Of a DNA stretch of 64,000 nucleotides, positions 31,932-42,263 are shown piece after piece. The position numbers and the translations under genes were made by a program. The DNA lies in the NCBI GenBank assembly GCA_022511445.1, contig JAFLVE010000010.1, forward strand, positions 201,387 to 265,386, given 5' to 3'. This DNA is from Clostridiales bacterium (lineage in GTDB: Bacteria; Bacillota; Clostridia; Christensenellales; Pumilibacteraceae). Within the stretch, counting starts at the first letter, position 1. Each line of letters starts with the position of its first letter. Under the pieces are notes generated by a model. The model made no database searches and was not told the DNA's origin. It saw nothing but the letters and a program-made list of their open reading frames with translations.

Positions 31932-32801
31932 TTAGTGATCGTCGTTAGTTAGGTACATCAGATACAAAACCAGCGTGGTTACCAAAACGAAGGTCATTAT
32001 GCCCGCGACCGGAATTATCAAAAACGCCCACGGCAGAACGGAAAAGGATAAAACCGTAAAAATAATTAGGCTTATCTGCCCTTGCGCAAACATCCATACC
32101 CCGTCCAAAAAGCTTGCAAACGCATTATCGAGATTGAAATTCGGCTCGAGGTTGGCGAGTATGTTTATCGAAAGGGCGCCCACCGCGGCGACAATCGTCG
32201 AGACGCGCAGCCACAATATTCCGTATAAATCTTTGTTCGTATCGCCCAACAGCGCTTTGTATTCCGGCTGACCCGAGATATAAAAGAACAGCACGATAAG
32301 CCCCGCCATGCCGAGCACGCCTATTATCCAAAACAGCACCCTTAACCCAGTCGTCATATTTATCGGCGCTTTGTTGGCAACGAGAATAAAAATCGACGGA
32401 ATAAGAACGAGTATCATATACCCGTAAAGCCGCGAAAACGCCTGCGCCGATTCTTCGGTAAACGAGTCCGATTGGCTAAACAGCCCAGATATTATATCGG
32501 TAGTAAGGGAGAGCACGCAAATAACCGCGGCGGCGGCGTAAAGGAGCGCAATGATTACAGCAACGGGAATACTTACGGGGTCGTTCGGCTCACCTCTTAC
32601 CGCCCTTGCTTTGGAGCTTTTGGGTTTTTCCGTGTTTTCGGGCTTAGCGTCTTTTTTCTCCGCCGACGGCGAAAAAGCTTTCGTAAGATTATTCGAATCG
32701 TCCTTGAGCGGCGAGTCGATAGTCTCGGCGTTCTTACCGAAATTAAATTTGTTGTCTTTATAATTAAAAGAGTTGTTTTCTTCCATATTGTTCTCCGACA
32801 A
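31932..32801 (-). CDS. hypothetical multi-TM membrane protein
   Basis: Hydrophilic N-terminus then about six hydrophobic segments. Confidence 0.6.
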   Translation of the reverse strand: MSENNMEENNSFNYKDNKFNFGKNAETIDSPLKDDSNNLTKAFSPSAEKKDAKPENTEKPKSSKARAVRGEPNDPVSIPVAVIIALLYAAAAVICVLSLTTDIISGLFSQSDSFTEESAQAFSRLYGYMILVLIPSIFILVANKAPINMTTGLRVLFWIIGVLGMAGLIVLFFYISGQPEYKALLGDTNKDLYGILWLRVSTIVAAVGALSINILANLEPNFNLDNAFASFLDGVWMFAQGQISLIIFTVLSFSVLPWAFLIIPVAGIMTFVLVTTLVLYLMYLTNDDH

Positions 32802-32901
32802 TACTATAAGGATGGGATTGCAAAAACGCGAACTTTAATTCTAAACTTAAGACGAAGCCACGCCTTGCTTTTCCCCTTTTCACACAAAGCGTGTAAAAGG
32901 G

Positions 32902-33807
32902 TTAATCATTTCCGCTTTGCGGCGGATCGTCGGCGGCTACTGTATGCTCCGCGGCAGGCTCTGCGGCGGTCGAAGCGTTTTCGGTAGCGGCGGCTGTCGC
33001 CGTAAGATCGACGGGTCTGAATCTTTTAAATAGCGGGATTTCGTTAAGCTCCGCCATGCGCCCGAAAAACGTCTTATTGTTGGGTTTTAGGTTTTCGGTA
33101 AGCTTGGCAGTGATCGCTACGTAAATAATGTACGAAGTGACCGAGCCGAGGTTTGTTTCGAGCAGTGAGTTTACGACGAGGGTCATAAGTTTATCCGAGA
33201 ACGATCCGACTATCTCCGCGCTCCTTATTCCTCCGACCAGAAGCATAAACTCCCAGCCGAACTGCACCGCAACGCCCGTAAAGAACAGCCACCCGAGCGG
33301 CAGATGTTTTTTCTTGTCCTTAACCACTATATTAAATACGATTGCGGCGGCAAACCAGGTAAACAGTATGAGCGCCATGTAACCGTGATAAGCGCCCGTT
33401 TCGCGCCAAATGTGGACTACCGGGCTGTTTTGTCCGAAGGTTTCGGCAAGCATCGGGCAGCAGAACCACCAAAGAACAATGAGCGCCGTCCAGGCAAATT
33501 TATGCTTGTCGCGGGAATACCACAACCAAATCCATACGAAGTTGGTAAAGCCGTAGCTCATGGACATCCACCACAGCACCGCAGCCATGTCGCCGCCCTC
33601 TATGTGTCTCGAGCCGGTTGCGAGATGAAAAATGCCGTAGTCGACGACAAAGTACAACAGCCCTCCGAACACGCCGAATATTGCCGTCAGATACTTTTTG
33701 CGTACTATCAAAAACACGAGTAGCGCGACAAGAAAGGCGGAATCGAGATACATGTAAACATAGTTAAACATTCTTTCCGCAATGACGCCTTCCGCACTTA
33801 AAAACAC
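32902..33807 (-). CDS. hypothetical multi-TM membrane protein
   Basis: Multiple TM segments (SAFLVALLVFLIV, IFGVFGGLLYFVVDYGIFHLAT) and a low-complexity Ala/Glu C-terminus. Confidence 0.6.
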   Translation of the reverse strand: MFLSAEGVIAERMFNYVYMYLDSAFLVALLVFLIVRKKYLTAIFGVFGGLLYFVVDYGIFHLATGSRHIEGGDMAAVLWWMSMSYGFTNFVWIWLWYSRDKHKFAWTALIVLWWFCCPMLAETFGQNSPVVHIWRETGAYHGYMALILFTWFAAAIVFNIVVKDKKKHLPLGWLFFTGVAVQFGWEFMLLVGGIRSAEIVGSFSDKLMTLVVNSLLETNLGSVTSYIIYVAITAKLTENLKPNNKTFFGRMAELNEIPLFKRFRPVDLTATAAATENASTAAEPAAEHTVAADDPPQSGND

Positions 33808-33843
33808 TTTTTCTTCCTCCTTGGTTTTGTTTTTGCCTTTTTG

Positions 33844-36609
33844 CTAATATTCTATCCGACTTCCCGTCGTGTCGGTTGCGGCGATAACCTCCACGCGCGA
33901 CGGCATTCTGTCAATTAGCGCTTCGGCGTGCGTAATCACGCCTACAAGACAATCGCGGGAGAGCGATTCGAGCGCGCCGTACACCGTATCGATAAGCTCG
34001 TCGTCGAGAGTTCCGAAACCCTCGTCGAGGAAAAAGAACGCGTTGTTTCCCCTGCCCACCGCGCGCGCAATCGCTATTGCGACGCACAGCGAAGTTAAAA
34101 ACAGCTCGCCGCCCGACAGAGTGTCCGTCTTGCGCGGCTTGCCGTCGTTAAGAAAATCGGAAATCGTAAAGCCGCTTTCCGCGTCGTAGTACATAGTGTA
34201 CTTGCCGTGCGAAAGCTCGCCGAGGATATCGCTCGCTATCGCGGTAAACTGCTCGATATACTCGGTGGCTACGTAATTGAGCATCGATTTGCCCTTTGTC
34301 ATCTCCGCTATCGTGGCGTAGCGGTCGGCGCGCTTATTGTACTCCGCCTTAACCGTCTCGTACTCTTTTAGCTTTTCGGCAATATCGGACAAAGCTCCGA
34401 GCTTAACCTCCAGCGCGGCGATATTCGATTTTTGCTCGGACTGTTTTTCTATAAGCGCTTTCCACCTGTCGGTTTGCGCGTTGTAATATTCCTCGTCGAA
34501 TTCGGGCATATCCACGGGGCAAGCCTTTTGCGCCTCTTCGAGTCCTTTTTTGAGCGTTTCCACCGACGAGAGCGCCGCGTTTTGCGATTTGGTAAGCTCG
34601 CCGTGTTTCTTTTCCTCGTCCGCAGTCTTTTTCTCGAGCGCGTCGCACTCCTCGCGAACGTCCTTTATTATCCCCTCGGTTTTGCCGAGGCTGTCGCCCA
34701 ATTTGGCTTTAAGCGCCTCTATCCTTTTGTTTATCTCGTCGAGCGTGTTTTGCGCCGCTTCGCACTCCGCGCTTACCGCGGCAAAGTTCGGCTCCGCCGC
34801 AGTCAGCTTCTCGTCGAGCGCTTTGTATTTATCGGCGGCGGATTTGGCTTTTCCCATAGCCGCTGACATTTCCGCATACACTTCCGGCTCGACGTCCGTT
34901 TTCTCCGCTTTTTCGGATAATTCCTTTATTTTTTCCTCGACCGCGTTTTTATCCTTGTCCGCACGGTCGTAATCGCCCTTTACGCCGTCGAGAATTTTCG
35001 CCGTGTCGTTAAGCTCTGCGGTCAGCCTTTTCACCTTTTCGACCGCCGCCGCGTGAACAAGCTTGCACGCTTCCACGTCGCCCGCATTCTCGCCGCCGTG
35101 ACCCTCGTAAACGCCGCCGCACACGGGGCACTTGTCGCCCGAGTGAAGCTCGGCACGGACCGCCGCCGCGTGGGAATGAAGGGTCGCCTCGTCGAGCGCC
35201 TTTTTTGCGGCGGACTCTTCCTTTTCCGCGCTATCTTTTTTAGATTCGAGCTCGGTAACTTCGGAAGCGAATTTTTCTATTTTTTTGAGTGAAATCTCGC
35301 GCTCGCGGTTTAGCTCCGCGGCTTTGTTTTCTGCTTCCTTAACTTCGCCGATTATCCCGTCAAATGCCGTTTTTTCGTCTTTTAAAGCGTGAATTATCTC
35401 AAAAACGGCATTTATTCGCATTTTTTCGTTTTCGACGCCCAGCTCGGCGACTGCATTTTTCGCCGCCGCGGACGGATTTTTAAGCGTGCCCACCGCCGCG
35501 ATAAATTGTTTTGCCGCGCCGTCGAATTCGTTATAACATTCTTTTATACTTTGTTTTATTTGTTCGATTTTCTCCGCCGCGGTTTCCTTTGCATTAAGCT
35601 TATCGGAAAGCGCCGCGCTCTTTTGCCCGCGCTCCTTTTCCGCCGCGGCGTGCTCCTTGTCGATTGCGTTAAGCTCGGACAGCGCAATAAGCTTTTCCCT
35701 TAGCGCCTTTAGCTTGTCCGCGGCCTCCCTGTCTCGTTTTTCCTCGAAGTCGTTTAGCGCACTCGTCGCGCCATCGAGTAACAGCTTTGCTTCCTCGAGC
35801 CGCTCCGCCTGCTGTTTTACCGCCTTGGACTTTTCGATTGCGGAGATATATATATCGCGCGCCTTGCTCAGTCCGTCGAGCTCTGCGCGAACGCCGTCTA
35901 TTTCCTTTGTCGTATTGGTAAGCGCAGTGCGCTCAGCGGCGAGATCGCTTTTTACCTTTTTTATATCGCCGTCCGCGCTGTCCTTGTATGCGCCCATTGC
36001 CGCTTCCGCCTTTTCCGCTTCCGCTCTTGCTTCCTTTTCCTTTTCTTTCGCGCGCTTATACACCTCCCCGAAGCGCATAAGCGAAAATATCTTTCCCACC
36101 GTCTCCGATTGTTTTGCGGGCGACTTTTTAAGAAATTCGGCGTACTCGCCCTGTTCGAGCAGGTACACGTTTTTAAATTCGCCCATGTCGATACCTATTA
36201 CCGAATCGACAAGCGCGGCGACCTCGTCGCCCGTTGTGGCTACGGGGGTGCCGTCCTTGTACAAAACGACTTCAGTGCCGCTGTACAGGCGCTTGTCCGT
36301 TTTTTTGCCGTAGCTGTCCTTTTCGAACTTGCATTTTATGGTGCGGTCTATCCTGTAAACCACTCCGCGCTCCTCGAATTCGAAGGACACGGAGGCGGTC
36401 ATTCTCGAAAGATTGACTATGTCCGCAATATTGCCGCGACCGCTTTTTCCGTACAACGCAAAGAGTATCGAATCGAATATAGTCGTTTTCCCCGCGCCGG
36501 TTTTACCGCAGATGCAGAACAGATTGGTGCGCCCCACCGCCTCGAAGTCGAGCGTTTGCGGCGAGTCGAACGAGTTTATTCCTTCTATAACAAGTTTAAT
36601 CGGCCTCAC
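33844..36609 (-). CDS. sbcC: exonuclease SbcC (Rad50-like SMC ATPase)
   Basis: CGKTGAGKTTIFDSILFALYG, zinc hook DKCPVCGGVY, LSGGELFLTSLCVAIAIA, FFLDEGFGTLD. Confidence 0.93.
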   Translation of the reverse strand: MRPIKLVIEGINSFDSPQTLDFEAVGRTNLFCICGKTGAGKTTIFDSILFALYGKSGRGNIADIVNLSRMTASVSFEFEERGVVYRIDRTIKCKFEKDSYGKKTDKRLYSGTEVVLYKDGTPVATTGDEVAALVDSVIGIDMGEFKNVYLLEQGEYAEFLKKSPAKQSETVGKIFSLMRFGEVYKRAKEKEKEARAEAEKAEAAMGAYKDSADGDIKKVKSDLAAERTALTNTTKEIDGVRAELDGLSKARDIYISAIEKSKAVKQQAERLEEAKLLLDGATSALNDFEEKRDREAADKLKALREKLIALSELNAIDKEHAAAEKERGQKSAALSDKLNAKETAAEKIEQIKQSIKECYNEFDGAAKQFIAAVGTLKNPSAAAKNAVAELGVENEKMRINAVFEIIHALKDEKTAFDGIIGEVKEAENKAAELNREREISLKKIEKFASEVTELESKKDSAEKEESAAKKALDEATLHSHAAAVRAELHSGDKCPVCGGVYEGHGGENAGDVEACKLVHAAAVEKVKRLTAELNDTAKILDGVKGDYDRADKDKNAVEEKIKELSEKAEKTDVEPEVYAEMSAAMGKAKSAADKYKALDEKLTAAEPNFAAVSAECEAAQNTLDEINKRIEALKAKLGDSLGKTEGIIKDVREECDALEKKTADEEKKHGELTKSQNAALSSVETLKKGLEEAQKACPVDMPEFDEEYYNAQTDRWKALIEKQSEQKSNIAALEVKLGALSDIAEKLKEYETVKAEYNKRADRYATIAEMTKGKSMLNYVATEYIEQFTAIASDILGELSHGKYTMYYDAESGFTISDFLNDGKPRKTDTLSGGELFLTSLCVAIAIARAVGRGNNAFFFLDEGFGTLDDELIDTVYGALESLSRDCLVGVITHAEALIDRMPSRVEVIAATDTTGSRIEY

Positions 36610-37804
36610 TTTTCAGCTCCTCCATCAGTTCGACAAACGCCGCCTTAAGCTCCGCGGTCGGGTCGGCGCCGTACCGCGCCTTGTAGTACATATCGAAAAT
36701 CTCGCCGTCGGATAGGTGCGCGCGGTTTTCCTTTTTAAGCTTTTCGTGCGACGAAGCTTTGATTACAAGGTCGTTAAACGCGGGGTGATCCTTTATTTCG
36801 AGAGTCTGTTCCTTGCCGAGCGGCTCGCCGCCGTAGCGGATTCTGACGTAATCCTTTTTGTAGAAGTCCAGCTTTTGCATGCACTCGTCGAAGTTGTCCG
36901 CGTCCGTTTCGGTAAGCTTTCTGCCGCAGGAAAGCGGGACGGGCGATACTTGACCCGTCTTTGTGTCTATGAGCGTTACCGACTTATCGCGCGTTTCGTC
37001 GTACGCATACTGAAGGGGCGCGCCCGGATACACGGCAAGCGGCTTTTTTGTTACGGTATAGCGCTTATGCACATGCCCGAGCGCCACATAATCGGCTTTT
37101 TCGGGCAGAACGGAAAAAGGCAGTGCGAGAAGTCCGCCCAGCGTTTCCCCCTCCGATTTAGTCAAAAACAGGTGCGTGCATAAAATATTGTAGTTATCGT
37201 CGAAAAACGCGCACGCTTTATTTATAGTGTCCTTTACCCGTTCGGGGTACAGAACGTTGTAGTCTATTTCCTCAAACCACCGCGACAGCCGCGCTTCCGA
37301 CGGATACGGTACGAGCGCGATATTAACCCTTTCGCCCTCTTTTTCCACCGTTATCCCGCCGAATCTGCCGTAAACCTTGCACCGCTGTTTTTGCAGATAG
37401 TCCGCAGCGGAAGCGACGTCGAGAAGAGAAGCGGGCGGAACGGGCTCGGAATACGTTTTTTCGCCCAGCTCGCTGTAATCGATTTCTCCTGCGAGCACTA
37501 TGCCCTGGAGCATTGCAAGAGGCTTGGCGGCGCACAAACGTTTTTCGTCGTCGTGGTTTCCCGCAAGAGCTACGACCGCTCTGCCGCGCTCGGAAAAGGT
37601 GTTAAGCGCACAGTAAAAGACGCGCTCCGCCTCGGCTGCGGGGACAGACGCGTCAAAAATATCGCCGGCGATAAGTATTACGTCCACTTCGCGCTCGTCG
37701 GCTATTTTCGCTATTTCCCTAATCGCCTGTTCCTGCTCCTCCAGTCTCGACACCCTGCCGAGCTTTTTGCCGAGATGCAGATCTGCGGTATGTAGAATTA
37801 TCAT
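36596..37804 (-). CDS. sbcD: exonuclease subunit SbcD
   Basis: MIILHTADLHLGKKLG, LIAGDIFDASVP, LAGNHDDEKRL. Confidence 0.93.
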   Translation of the reverse strand: MIILHTADLHLGKKLGRVSRLEEQEQAIREIAKIADEREVDVILIAGDIFDASVPAAEAERVFYCALNTFSERGRAVVALAGNHDDEKRLCAAKPLAMLQGIVLAGEIDYSELGEKTYSEPVPPASLLDVASAADYLQKQRCKVYGRFGGITVEKEGERVNIALVPYPSEARLSRWFEEIDYNVLYPERVKDTINKACAFFDDNYNILCTHLFLTKSEGETLGGLLALPFSVLPEKADYVALGHVHKRYTVTKKPLAVYPGAPLQYAYDETRDKSVTLIDTKTGQVSPVPLSCGRKLTETDADNFDECMQKLDFYKKDYVRIRYGGEPLGKEQTLEIKDHPAFNDLVIKASSHEKLKKENRAHLSDGEIFDMYYKARYGADPTAELKAAFVELMEELKSEAD

Positions 37805-37935
37805 GCGGCTTCGCTCCCCTCGAAAAACTTGTTCCTTTTTTCTTTCGCTATGTCCGATTAAACTATTGATTATTTCTTTCTTTTTTGCTATTATATTACA
37901 ACCTGCTTCGATTTTCAAGCAAAAAGGGGTATATA

Positions 37936-39348
37936 ATGTTTAAACTCTCGTCGGAAGCGAGTTTAGACGGATCTATCACCGTCGAAAACAAATTTATTGT
38001 CGAATACCTGCCGTATGCGGACGGCGATTACGTAAAGGTCTATCTTTACGGGCTTTCGCTTGCCGGCAGAAAAAGCGATTCCGACGACACTGTCGATAGG
38101 CTTTGCCGCAGACTCGACCTCGACCGCGCGACCGTCGACGCCGCTATAGATTATTGGTGCGAGGCGGGGCTTATGTCGAGACTGGGCGACGATATTACAT
38201 ATCTCTCCCTACGTACCGCTCGCGCAAAAATCAAAAAATACGACGTCGACCTTTACCGCGAGTTTAACAGACAGGCGCAGCTCTACATCTCGGCACGGCA
38301 GATTGCTCCTAACGAGTTTAACGAATATTACGCGTTAATGGAAAAGCTTAAAATCGAATGGCAGGCAATGACCCTCGTCGTCAAATACTGCGTCGACCTT
38401 AAGGGTGACAATGTTTCGTCGAGCTATATTCTCGCCGTGGCGCGAGGTCTTGCCCAGGACGGTTACCGCACCTACGACGAGGTGGAATCCCGTCTCGAGG
38501 AGTACGGCGTTTATTATAACGAGCTTAAACAGCTTCTTTCTGTTTTGGGCGGAAAAAAACCCGACCACGAAGCGTTCGAGCTTTATAAAAAATGGCTGAA
38601 AACGTATAAATTCAGTCGTGACACTATTCTCCATGCCGCTTCTTACGTAAAAAAGGGCGGGATTGCCGTTCTCGACGCAAAGCTGACTTCTTACACGGAG
38701 CTTGGGCTCACTACGCCTACCGCAATCGATTCCTACGAAGCCGACCGCGCCGAAATGTACAAGTTTGCCCGCGCGGTAAATAAAGAGCTCGGCGTTTACT
38801 ACGAAAACAGCGATCCCGAGATTAACAGCTTTTTGCGGCCGTGGCTCGACCTCGGCTTTGAAAAAAAGGCGATTATCGCGCTTGCAAAGCATTGCTTTAT
38901 GCTCGGGCTTAAAACCCTGCCCGACCTCGACGCCGTCGTAAGGACTTACCTTGCCGAAAACATTCTCACCGCAAAGGGCGTTGAAGAAAAGCTCAATAAA
39001 GAAAAACGCCACGATTCCGCGATAGAGGATATTATGAAAACGATCGGACTTAGCGGCGCAGTAAAGGCGGCGTACCGCGCGTTCTATCAAAACTGGTCGG
39101 GCGTTTGGGGTTTTTCGGACGAGGTTATTTCGTATGCGGCGACGCTTTCGGTCGGCAAAACCTTTGCGTATATAAACGGCGTACTTGCCGCCTGGAAAAA
39201 CTGCGGTGTAAAATCCGTCGACGAGGCAAAGGCGGCGGGAGCAAAAACCGAAGCTAACAATTCCGACGGCGGCAACGTTACCGAACGCATTTCCGCCGAT
39301 ACTCTCAATTCTCTGTTTACGCAAATTTCTGGAGACGATAATGAATAG
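37936..39348 (+). CDS. DnaD-domain primosomal/replication protein
   Basis: N-terminal winged-helix-like region and DnaD-like repeats (AIALAKHCFMLGLKTLPDLDAVVRTYLAENI); followed by a DnaC/DnaI-like ATPase. Confidence 0.7.
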   Translation: MFKLSSEASLDGSITVENKFIVEYLPYADGDYVKVYLYGLSLAGRKSDSDDTVDRLCRRLDLDRATVDAAIDYWCEAGLMSRLGDDITYLSLRTARAKIKKYDVDLYREFNRQAQLYISARQIAPNEFNEYYALMEKLKIEWQAMTLVVKYCVDLKGDNVSSSYILAVARGLAQDGYRTYDEVESRLEEYGVYYNELKQLLSVLGGKKPDHEAFELYKKWLKTYKFSRDTILHAASYVKKGGIAVLDAKLTSYTELGLTTPTAIDSYEADRAEMYKFARAVNKELGVYYENSDPEINSFLRPWLDLGFEKKAIIALAKHCFMLGLKTLPDLDAVVRTYLAENILTAKGVEEKLNKEKRHDSAIEDIMKTIGLSGAVKAAYRAFYQNWSGVWGFSDEVISYAATLSVGKTFAYINGVLAAWKNCGVKSVDEAKAAGAKTEANNSDGGNVTERISADTLNSLFTQISGDDNE

Positions 39349-40225
39349 TTACGACAAAGCAGTTCGCGAGATTGTAAATCGCAGAAGAGAAGATCTCGAC
39401 GCGGCGACTATTTTGTGGAACGACGCGCTCCGCGCCGACGAACGCTTACGCGCCGCGTTTTCCGATTATCAGGCGGAAATGATAAAAAACGCTATGGGCG
39501 AGCCCGATACTCTAAAAAAATCGCAGGAAAAGCTCGTTTCGGAAATTGCTCGACTCGGTATAGATAAATCCGTTTTCAGCCCTCCGCCCCATTGCAAGGC
39601 TTGTAACGACACAGGCTACGTTAAAGGTAAATATTGTAAGTGCGTTATCCGCGAAGCAATAAAAAAAGATAAAAATAATCTCACTTTACCTATTATCGAC
39701 TTCGCTAAATATTCAAAAACCGCCCCGTCCGCCATAAAAAAACTTTACGCCGAAGCGAAGAAGTTTATCGATTCTTACCCGAACGGGGAAAAGGTTTTCT
39801 TTAATATTATCGGCAATCCGGGTACGGGAAAATCTATTCTCGCCGCGGCGATTGCCTCGTCCTTTATCTCCAAAGGCGCTTCCGCCGTTACAGTCACCGC
39901 CTTCGATTTTGTAAGGCGCGCACTCGACTACCACACTCAATTTAAGATTGACGATTATATCGACAGGTTTACTCCCATGCTCGACTGCGAGCTTCTCGTT
40001 ATCGACGATCTTGGAAAAGAGAGCATGTTTAAAAACGTTACTCTCGAATATCTGTATGCCGTTATCGACGCCAGATGGCGCGCAAAAAAATACACGGTTA
40101 TTACTTCAAATCTTACGCCCGACGGTATTATTTCCCGCTACGGCGAGGCAATCACCTCTCGACTCTTAGACAAGAGCGTCGCGCTCAACTTTACAGTTTT
40201 CGCCAAAAACAGCCGAATTTCTTGA
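39341..40225 (+). CDS. DnaC/DnaI-like helicase-loader ATPase
   Basis: HCKACNDTGYVKGKYCKC, NIIGNPGTGKSILAAAIASSF, ELLVIDDLGKE. Confidence 0.85.
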   Translation: MNSYDKAVREIVNRRREDLDAATILWNDALRADERLRAAFSDYQAEMIKNAMGEPDTLKKSQEKLVSEIARLGIDKSVFSPPPHCKACNDTGYVKGKYCKCVIREAIKKDKNNLTLPIIDFAKYSKTAPSAIKKLYAEAKKFIDSYPNGEKVFFNIIGNPGTGKSILAAAIASSFISKGASAVTVTAFDFVRRALDYHTQFKIDDYIDRFTPMLDCELLVIDDLGKESMFKNVTLEYLYAVIDARWRAKKYTVITSNLTPDGIISRYGEAITSRLLDKSVALNFTVFAKNSRIS

Positions 40226-40271
40226 TTTTTGTTTTCTATAATCAAAAAAACCGCTAATTTTCGAGATTTTT

Positions 40272-40832
40272 ATGATTGATAATCTTCAGGTAGAAGATAT
40301 AGATGCGCTAATAAAACACGGTCAGGTTTGCACAGGTAAATTTTGGCGAAACGTTTTTATCGGATTTTATATTGCGGCAAGTTTGTTTTTTGTCGTTGTT
40401 ATCGGGTTTTTAATCGGCGTCCCTTTAACCCTTGGCGAGTTTACTTCCGACCTCATAATCACGATTATATGTTTAAGCGGCGGCGGGCTTTTTGTTTTCT
40501 TAGTTACTACCCTTGTTCTCTTACATTGCCGATCGATTGTGAAAAAAGCGGAACTCTTTCTTAAGGATGCCGTTCTGCTCGAGGCCGATACAAAATCCTT
40601 GAAAAACTATTTTAATCGCCGCAACGTTCTCCATAATAATTCGGCAATAGAAGTGTCCTTTATTTATAACGACGTCAAGCTGTGTCGTCGTAGCGAATAC
40701 AAGGGCGCAACAATCTACCTATCCGTTTTTAATAAATACGTTGACAAGTCAATTCATATTGCTTATTCTCCCGCTTACGATGAAGTAATGTTTATAAAGC
40801 CCGAAAGCATAAAAAAGCTTAAAATCGAATAA
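40272..40832 (+). CDS. hypothetical protein with two N-terminal TM segments
   Basis: FIGFYIAASLFFVVVIGFLIGVPL and IITIICLSGGGLFVFLVTTLVLLH. Confidence 0.55.
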   Translation: MIDNLQVEDIDALIKHGQVCTGKFWRNVFIGFYIAASLFFVVVIGFLIGVPLTLGEFTSDLIITIICLSGGGLFVFLVTTLVLLHCRSIVKKAELFLKDAVLLEADTKSLKNYFNRRNVLHNNSAIEVSFIYNDVKLCRRSEYKGATIYLSVFNKYVDKSIHIAYSPAYDEVMFIKPESIKKLKIE

Positions 40833-40865
40833 GCGTTTTTATCATTTTTGGATTTTGCTGTTTTT

Positions 40866-40887
40866 CCCCGCTACTGCGGGGTTTTTT
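40866..40887 (+). terminator. terminator
   Basis: CCCCGC-TACT-GCGGGG-TTTTTT. Confidence 0.85.
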
Positions 40888-41027
40888 GTTCTTTACCGAT
40901 ATTGTAGTTGTTACTTTATCTTAACTGCAATTTAACTAATTCTTGTCAAAGATTATTCTATGTTTTATACGCAAACACAACCCGCCGCATGGTGGTAACT
41001 GTTAGTCAATTAATCAATTGTGCGGCT

Positions 41028-41370
41028 TTGTCTTAGGCTCCCCTGTGTAAGGGCAGCTCCGCCGTTAAGCGATGGGAGGTTGTACGCTCCGTCCGCAACC
41101 TTCTTCGGTCGAAGTGATGTGCGTCGCGTAAAAAGCCTCCCCTGTGCAAGGGGCGCGACAGAGCTCAAGAAAACAGTCCGGTGGACTGGTTTTAGCCAAA
41201 GCGAGGCGCAATTTGTAATTGCGTCCGGGGTCTGTCACGAGGCACGAGTGACTGAGGGGTTATACACACCGCTCCGCAAATTTTTCGATCGAAATGGTCG
41301 TCGCGAAAACGGCTCCCCTGTGTAAGGGGGCTCCGCCGTTAGGCGGTGAGGGGATGTAGGCTTCGGACGA
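41028..41370 (+). repeat. composite structured intergenic repeat (short form, long form R3, short form in series)
   Basis: Three GGCTCCCCTGTG(T/C)AAGGG(G)-type hairpins; long form 41134-41258 nearly matches the 23.8-kb inverted copy. Confidence 0.85.
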
Positions 41371-41639
41371 AATGATGAGTTGGGAGGAAGTATTTTCGGT
41401 AATTCTTAATTCAAGCGCTATTACGTTTTCGCGCCGCTCATCACCCCGAGCTTGTCGGGGAATCTAGGCGCCCCCTACATAGTCGCAAAGCTAATAATTT
41501 TTTTCGTCGGCTATCTCGTTCTTCCCATTTTCTTTGCACTCCCCTTTTCGTCAGGCTTGTAATCACTTCTGTACAATTTAACATTAAATTCCTGTCCGCT
41601 GCGCGTACCGCCGATTTTTTATTTTTTATCGCACCTTAA

Positions 41640-41725
41640 AAATTCCTGATTTGCTAAACCGTCGGTTTGTTTATACGGTAGGGTATACGCAAAAACTTGT
41701 CCTTGTTGTTTTTTCTGTCTCACAG
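41640..41725 (-). repeat. bipartite element copy 1
   Basis: CTAAACCGTCGGTTTGT at 41654-41670 and CTGTCTCAC at 41715-41723. Confidence 0.75.
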
Positions 41726-41944
41726 CGCGACTTTTTTTCGGCGCCTATACTTCATTTATTCGCCCCCCCCCCGATTATAATCCGCTTCTGCATATTCGAT
41801 ATTCTCTTGTCTATACTTTTTTTATCCGTAGTATTTTCATTGCGTTTTTCCTGTTGCTTTCCCTTTTCGATGTTTTCGTGCGAAACGACAGAAAATCGGT
41901 CGTTTTTTCTTGACTCGATTTTTCAGCGCCGCTGTGCTTATTTT

Positions 41945-42033
41945 AAAAAATCCGTATTTACTAAACCGACGGTTTAGTTACACGGTGGGGTATACGCTAT
42001 TATTCCTCTTGCATGTATTTTTCTGTCTCACGC
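41945..42033 (-). repeat. bipartite element copy 2
   Basis: CTAAACCGACGGTTTAG at 41961-41977 and CTGTCTCAC at 42023-42031. Confidence 0.8.
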
Positions 42034-42213
42034 CGCCCGTATTTTTGGGTAGTTTTTAGTTCCAATCTTATTATACCCTTTCCTCGATTCGTTTTTTGTT
42101 GCACTATAACTATCTCGGCTATTACTGCAAAGAAAATCGAGTTTATTTACTAAGCCCGCAATCTGTTTAACTTCGTTTTTCTCGATCCGATTTTTACCCG
42201 CAATTTCTCTCAT
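42028..42213 (-). CDS. putative 61-aa basic small protein between element copies 2 and 3
   Basis: ATG at 42213 with AAAGGAG SD; MREIAGKNRIEKNEVKQIAGLVNKLDFLCSNSRDSYSATKNESRKGYNKIGTKNYPKIRAA; TGA stop lies in the GTGAGACAG motif. Confidence 0.35.
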   Translation of the reverse strand: MREIAGKNRIEKNEVKQIAGLVNKLDFLCSNSRDSYSATKNESRKGYNKIGTKNYPKIRAA

Positions 42214-42263
42214 AATACGCGCTCCTTTTACTTCGCTCAAATTTTACTCGCTCTGCGTAAATT

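Noticed and set aside
41020-41325. 101-aa plus-strand ORF over the 41-kb repeat cluster
   Set aside because: Lies wholly in structured intergenic repeats; no SD and no protein-like composition.
41028-41370. CRISPR-like array
   Set aside because: Repeat units are long, imperfect, internally palindromic and irregularly spaced; no cas genes and no unique spacers of constant length.
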